Shown: positions 54,912 through 57,600 of the stretch, piece by piece
Layout of the letters: every line of letters starts with the position of its first letter
Numbering within the stretch: the first letter of the stretch is position 1
Source: Eubacterium sp.
GTDB taxonomy: Bacteria > Bacillota > Clostridia > Lachnospirales > Lachnospiraceae
Length of the DNA stretch: 57,600 bases
Direction of reading: 5' to 3'
Assembly (NCBI GenBank): GCA_024698965.1
Contig: JAILQM010000062.1
Coordinates: forward strand, 1 to 57,600
Program-made: the position numbers and the translations under genes
The notes under the pieces: model-generated
What the model saw: the letters and a program-made list of their open reading frames with translations, nothing else
The model's database searches: none
What the model was told of the DNA's origin: nothing

Positions 54912-56344
54912 TAATGAGAAGGAAATTTATTGCATTTCTTGTGATTATAGTGGTTTTTGCGGCGACGGGGGCAATACTCTGCGGGGAGCTTGTTACCGGC
55001 AACAGCCGGGTGCAGTTTACAAAGGATGTAAAAGCGGGTGATGAGAGCGTGCTTCCGGATGCTACGTTTAAGGCTGCTTTTTATTATGACCATGATTACT
55101 ACTGGACAACATATATGCCTCTTAATAATTCGGATGAAACCATTACCCAGTCAGGTAAATATGCTCCTGTGGAAGAGGAAAACAGGTATTCGTATTTAGC
55201 GGAGCTTTCGACATTTAACTACTGCGGCGCAAGCGGCGTATTTATTCCGCTGGACGAAACCGATTATGGCACGGATAATATTTCAAATGTGTACGGTGAT
55301 ATGCTTAGTGCTGTATCAGAGGAAGCAGGAAACGATTTTGAGACGGAGACCGTCGTTAATCTCAGGGATTATTACGACAGCTACAGGTTCTATTTTAATT
55401 TTCTTGACTATGATGACGGGTCAACTCTTTATGATGAGTTTGAAAAAGTAAATGATGCTTTAAATGATTATCTGTATATACCTTTGCCTGATGAAAGCAA
55501 TGTGCTTGTAAATATGGAAAAAGACAGTGACGGTAGATTAATAAGCTACAGCATAGACAGTGCGGAGGGGGATTTTGTGACGCTTAATACGCTCTGCTGC
55601 AAATCACCTGATAATAATTTTTTCTTTTCCTTTGCGGCAGATGGAGAGGATGCGGATTTTGGCAGTATTAACGGGGGACTTGGTGTGTATATGCTTCAAT
55701 CAGAGCGTAAGGAGTCAAGTACACTTGCAACATATTACTTTGATTATGAGAACATAAAAACCATATACAGCGCCGGGGAGGATGAAGAAATCTGTGATAT
55801 GGTATCATCCTATGACGGCAGTGAGATACTGCTCGTCTCAAAGACAGACGATGGGTATTTTCTTACAGTGATTGACGGAGAGAGCGGAGATACAGTCCAA
55901 AGGGAAAAGATAAGGGATGATATAGTGGCATTATATGAAAATACGGAGACCTATGATGGCATTATTACATTAACATTTTCAGATAATGAAAGCGTGCTTT
56001 TTTACCGCGAGGATGACGGCTGGAGCAGGCAATATGGTTTTGACGGCATATTAAGTGAAGAATATGAAGAACAATCGGGATATAAAACCGCGGCATTTAT
56101 AGACGGTAAGCTAATAATTGCAGATATTATAAGAGAAGAAGCCGGGCAGGTGGTGGATGAGAACGGCATATTTACAGAATATGTGGCGGATGGCGTTAAC
56201 AGCGCAGACTTTATGATAAGTGCTTATGATGAAAGCGGCAAAATCTATGAGGCTTATTATTATAACAGCCTAAATCCCCGTACCAACAATCCGTATAATG
56301 ACTATATACAAATATACGGAAGCTTCAGTATTGAGAGCAAATAA
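54908..56344 (+). CDS. Unknown secreted or membrane-anchored protein of the ABC operon
   Basis: A 478-residue protein with an N-terminal hydrophobic segment (about 7-25) acting as signal or anchor. A very acidic, beta-rich body follows. Repeated patterns such as DGSEILLVSKTDDGYFLTVID and YDGIITLTFSDNESVLFYRE look like blades of a beta-propeller, but I cannot assign a family. It is last in the operon and coupled to the ATPase (ATGA overlap), so it is probably an extracellular component or accessory of the transporter. Confidence 0.72.
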   Translation: MIMRRKFIAFLVIIVVFAATGAILCGELVTGNSRVQFTKDVKAGDESVLPDATFKAAFYYDHDYYWTTYMPLNNSDETITQSGKYAPVEEENRYSYLAELSTFNYCGASGVFIPLDETDYGTDNISNVYGDMLSAVSEEAGNDFETETVVNLRDYYDSYRFYFNFLDYDDGSTLYDEFEKVNDALNDYLYIPLPDESNVLVNMEKDSDGRLISYSIDSAEGDFVTLNTLCCKSPDNNFFFSFAADGEDADFGSINGGLGVYMLQSERKESSTLATYYFDYENIKTIYSAGEDEEICDMVSSYDGSEILLVSKTDDGYFLTVIDGESGDTVQREKIRDDIVALYENTETYDGIITLTFSDNESVLFYREDDGWSRQYGFDGILSEEYEEQSGYKTAAFIDGKLIIADIIREEAGQVVDENGIFTEYVADGVNSADFMISAYDESGKIYEAYYYNSLNPRTNNPYNDYIQIYGSFSIESK

Positions 56345-56353
56345 AAGCGGCAT

Positions 56354-56382
56354 TTGTTAGGCAAATGAAAATGTGATATAAT
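56354..56382 (+). promoter_or_regulatory. Promoter upstream of the DUF1015 gene
   Basis: TTGTTA (56354-56359), 17-base spacer, perfect TATAAT (56377-56382). Confidence 0.7.
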
Positions 56383-56434
56383 GTTAGTCTGATGGGAGTC
56401 TTAGGGTTTGACGACCGTCAGACTGACATTTTTT
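56383..56434 (+). terminator. Hairpin with T tract before the DUF1015 gene
   Basis: Arms GTTAGTCTGA (56383-56392) and TCAGACTGAC (56418-56427) pair with one GT, enclosing 25 bases, and are followed by A and six Ts. It can end the ABC operon, but it also lies directly after the -10 box, so a transcript from that promoter would lose part of the left arm. Confidence 0.6.
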
Positions 56435-56451
56435 ATAACAGGAGAACAGTA

Positions 56452-57600
56452 ATGGCTATTGTAAGAACGTTTAAAGCGATAAGACCTGCTAAAGGACTTG
56501 AAGATAAAATTGCGGCTCTGCCTTATGATGTATATAACAGGGAAGAAGCAAAGGCTGAGGTTGAGAAAAGCCCTCTGTCTTTCCTTCGTATTGACAGGGC
56601 TGAGACTCAGTTTGGAGATGAGGTATCAACCTATGCTCCGGAGGTTTATAAAAAGGCTCATGACATTTTGTGGGAAATGGTTAAAAACGGGCAGTTTATA
56701 GAAGATGACAAGGAATGCTATTACATATACGAACTTGTAATGGATAAAAGAAGTCAGGTCGGTATAGTTGCCTGCTCATCAATTGACGATTACGAAAACG
56801 GCGTTATCAAAAAGCATGAAAACACCAGAGCTGAAAAGGAAAAAGACAGGATAAACCATGTAGATATATGCGGTGCACAGACGGGGCCTATTTTTCTGGC
56901 TTATCGCTCAGATGATGCTATAAATAATATTATAGCAAAAACAATGCAAAGCCCGGCAGAGTATGATTTTACCTCTGACGACGGTATTACTCACAGAGTA
57001 TGGGTGATTTCGGATGACAGTGATATAGAGGATTTAAAAGAAGCTTTTTCGAATATTAATGATATTTATATTGCTGACGGTCATCACAGAGCAGCATCTG
57101 CGGTAAAGGTTGGCTTGAAAAGAAGGCAGGAAAATCCGGGATATACCGGAGATGAGGAGTTTAACTTCTTTCTTTCCGTTCTTTTCCCGGACGAGCAGCT
57201 TAAAATCCTGGACTACAACAGGGTTGTTAAAGATTTAAACGGTATGAGTGAGGAAGAATTTTTATCAAAGGTGGGAGATGTTTTTGATATTAAGCCGGCA
57301 AAAAATGCTTCTCCTGATAAAAAAGCTCATTTTGGGATGTATCTAAGCGGAAAATGGTATGACCTTGCCGTTAGAAAAGAGGATATAACAGATGACCCGG
57401 TAGAGGGACTTGATGTATCATATCTGCAGAATCTTTTGCTTGGCCCGGTGCTTGGCATTAGGGATCCTAAAACCGATGAAAGAATTGATTTTGTAGGAGG
57501 AATAAGGGGAACAAAAGAGCTTGAGAGAAGATGCGGTCTTGATGCAAAGGTGGCGTTTTCGATGTATCCGACATCAATAGGAGAGCTTTTTGCTGTTGCC
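56452..57600 (+). CDS. DUF1015 family protein (partial, runs off the window)
   Basis: At least 383 codons, open to the window end. I recognise DUF1015 from AIRPAKGLEDKIAALPYDVYN near the N-terminus, KHENTRAEKEKDRINHVD, the conserved ADGHHRAASA and FVGGIRGTKELERRCG. The family is widespread in anaerobes and often sits next to serine biosynthesis genes; its activity is unproven to my knowledge. RBS AGGAGAAC precedes the ATG. Confidence 0.88.
   Translation, partial: MAIVRTFKAIRPAKGLEDKIAALPYDVYNREEAKAEVEKSPLSFLRIDRAETQFGDEVSTYAPEVYKKAHDILWEMVKNGQFIEDDKECYYIYELVMDKRSQVGIVACSSIDDYENGVIKKHENTRAEKEKDRINHVDICGAQTGPIFLAYRSDDAINNIIAKTMQSPAEYDFTSDDGITHRVWVISDDSDIEDLKEAFSNINDIYIADGHHRAASAVKVGLKRRQENPGYTGDEEFNFFLSVLFPDEQLKILDYNRVVKDLNGMSEEEFLSKVGDVFDIKPAKNASPDKKAHFGMYLSGKWYDLAVRKEDITDDPVEGLDVSYLQNLLLGPVLGIRDPKTDERIDFVGGIRGTKELERRCGLDAKVAFSMYPTSIGELFAVA

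Overview
The window looks like a chromosomal segment of a Gram-positive, low-to-mid GC anaerobe of the class Clostridia, most likely family Lachnospiraceae. This is inferred from gene content, not from a database search: strong AGGAGG ribosome binding sites, sigma-A type promoters, a tRNA-Phe T-box leader, DUF4317, DUF6320-like and DUF1015 proteins, a split AICAR transformylase plus PurO-like cyclohydrolase, and c-di-GMP proteins. I saw no tRNA, rRNA, CRISPR array or prophage. Most of the sequence is core metabolism. The accessory part is around 49.8-56.4 kb, where an insertion sequence lies beside a GntR/ABC operon.

Layout. 0-3.9 kb: the tail of one hybrid histidine kinase, a complete hybrid kinase with HPt domain, and a double-receiver protein. 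3.9-7.5 kb (minus): enolase, and an OmpR-type two-component pair whose kinase has a low-complexity ectodomain. 7.7-10.5 kb: TrkA/TrkH potassium uptake. 10.5-14.6 kb: last steps of IMP synthesis and purine salvage. 14.6-17.7 kb: diguanylate cyclase, glutamate racemase and EAL phosphodiesterase. 17.8-20.5 kb: alaS. 20.5-23.4 kb: condensation-like acyltransferase, zinc-ribbon membrane protein and esterase. 23.5-25.6 kb: a secreted 5'-nucleotidase-like protein that has lost its catalytic dyad. 25.7-29.5 kb: rpsU, tgt, yajC, a CoA-transferase pair and a PAP2 phosphatase. 29.5-34.9 kb: T-box, pheST, queA and RNase H. 34.9-37.5 kb: DUF4317, a small alarmone synthetase and a GreA-like factor. 37.5-40 kb: leuA and a 48-residue ORF. 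40-44.7 kb: folate genes and a lipid kinase. 44.9-46.4 kb: ilvN and ilvC. 46.5-48.9 kb: amino-acid ABC transporter. 48.9-50.5 kb: pgeF and an unknown zinc-ribbon protein. 50.5-52.4 kb: an ISNCY/IS1202-like element. 52.4-56.3 kb: a YtrA-like regulator with an ABC exporter. 56.45 kb to the end: DUF1015 (partial).

The strongest unusual observations are these. (1) 2-Isopropylmalate synthase is fused to a C-terminal AraC-type DNA-binding domain, and its own promoter carries two near-identical dyads exactly 42 bp apart, which suggests a self-regulating biosynthetic enzyme. (2) The amino-acid-binding lipoprotein appears circularly permuted: the segment that normally follows the first hinge comes first. 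(3) The 5'-nucleotidase-like surface protein keeps its metal ligands but lacks the catalytic His/Asp. (4) The 3' part of the insertion sequence is a chain of six hairpins with no convincing gene. (5) A three-gene acyltransferase/membrane/esterase cassette has no known pathway.

Branched-chain amino acid genes (leuA, ilvN, ilvC) and an amino-acid importer lie within 11 kb of each other. Folate synthesis (folC, folP, folBK) sits with a HAD phosphatase, and folate supplies the formyl donor for the AICAR transformylase upstream.
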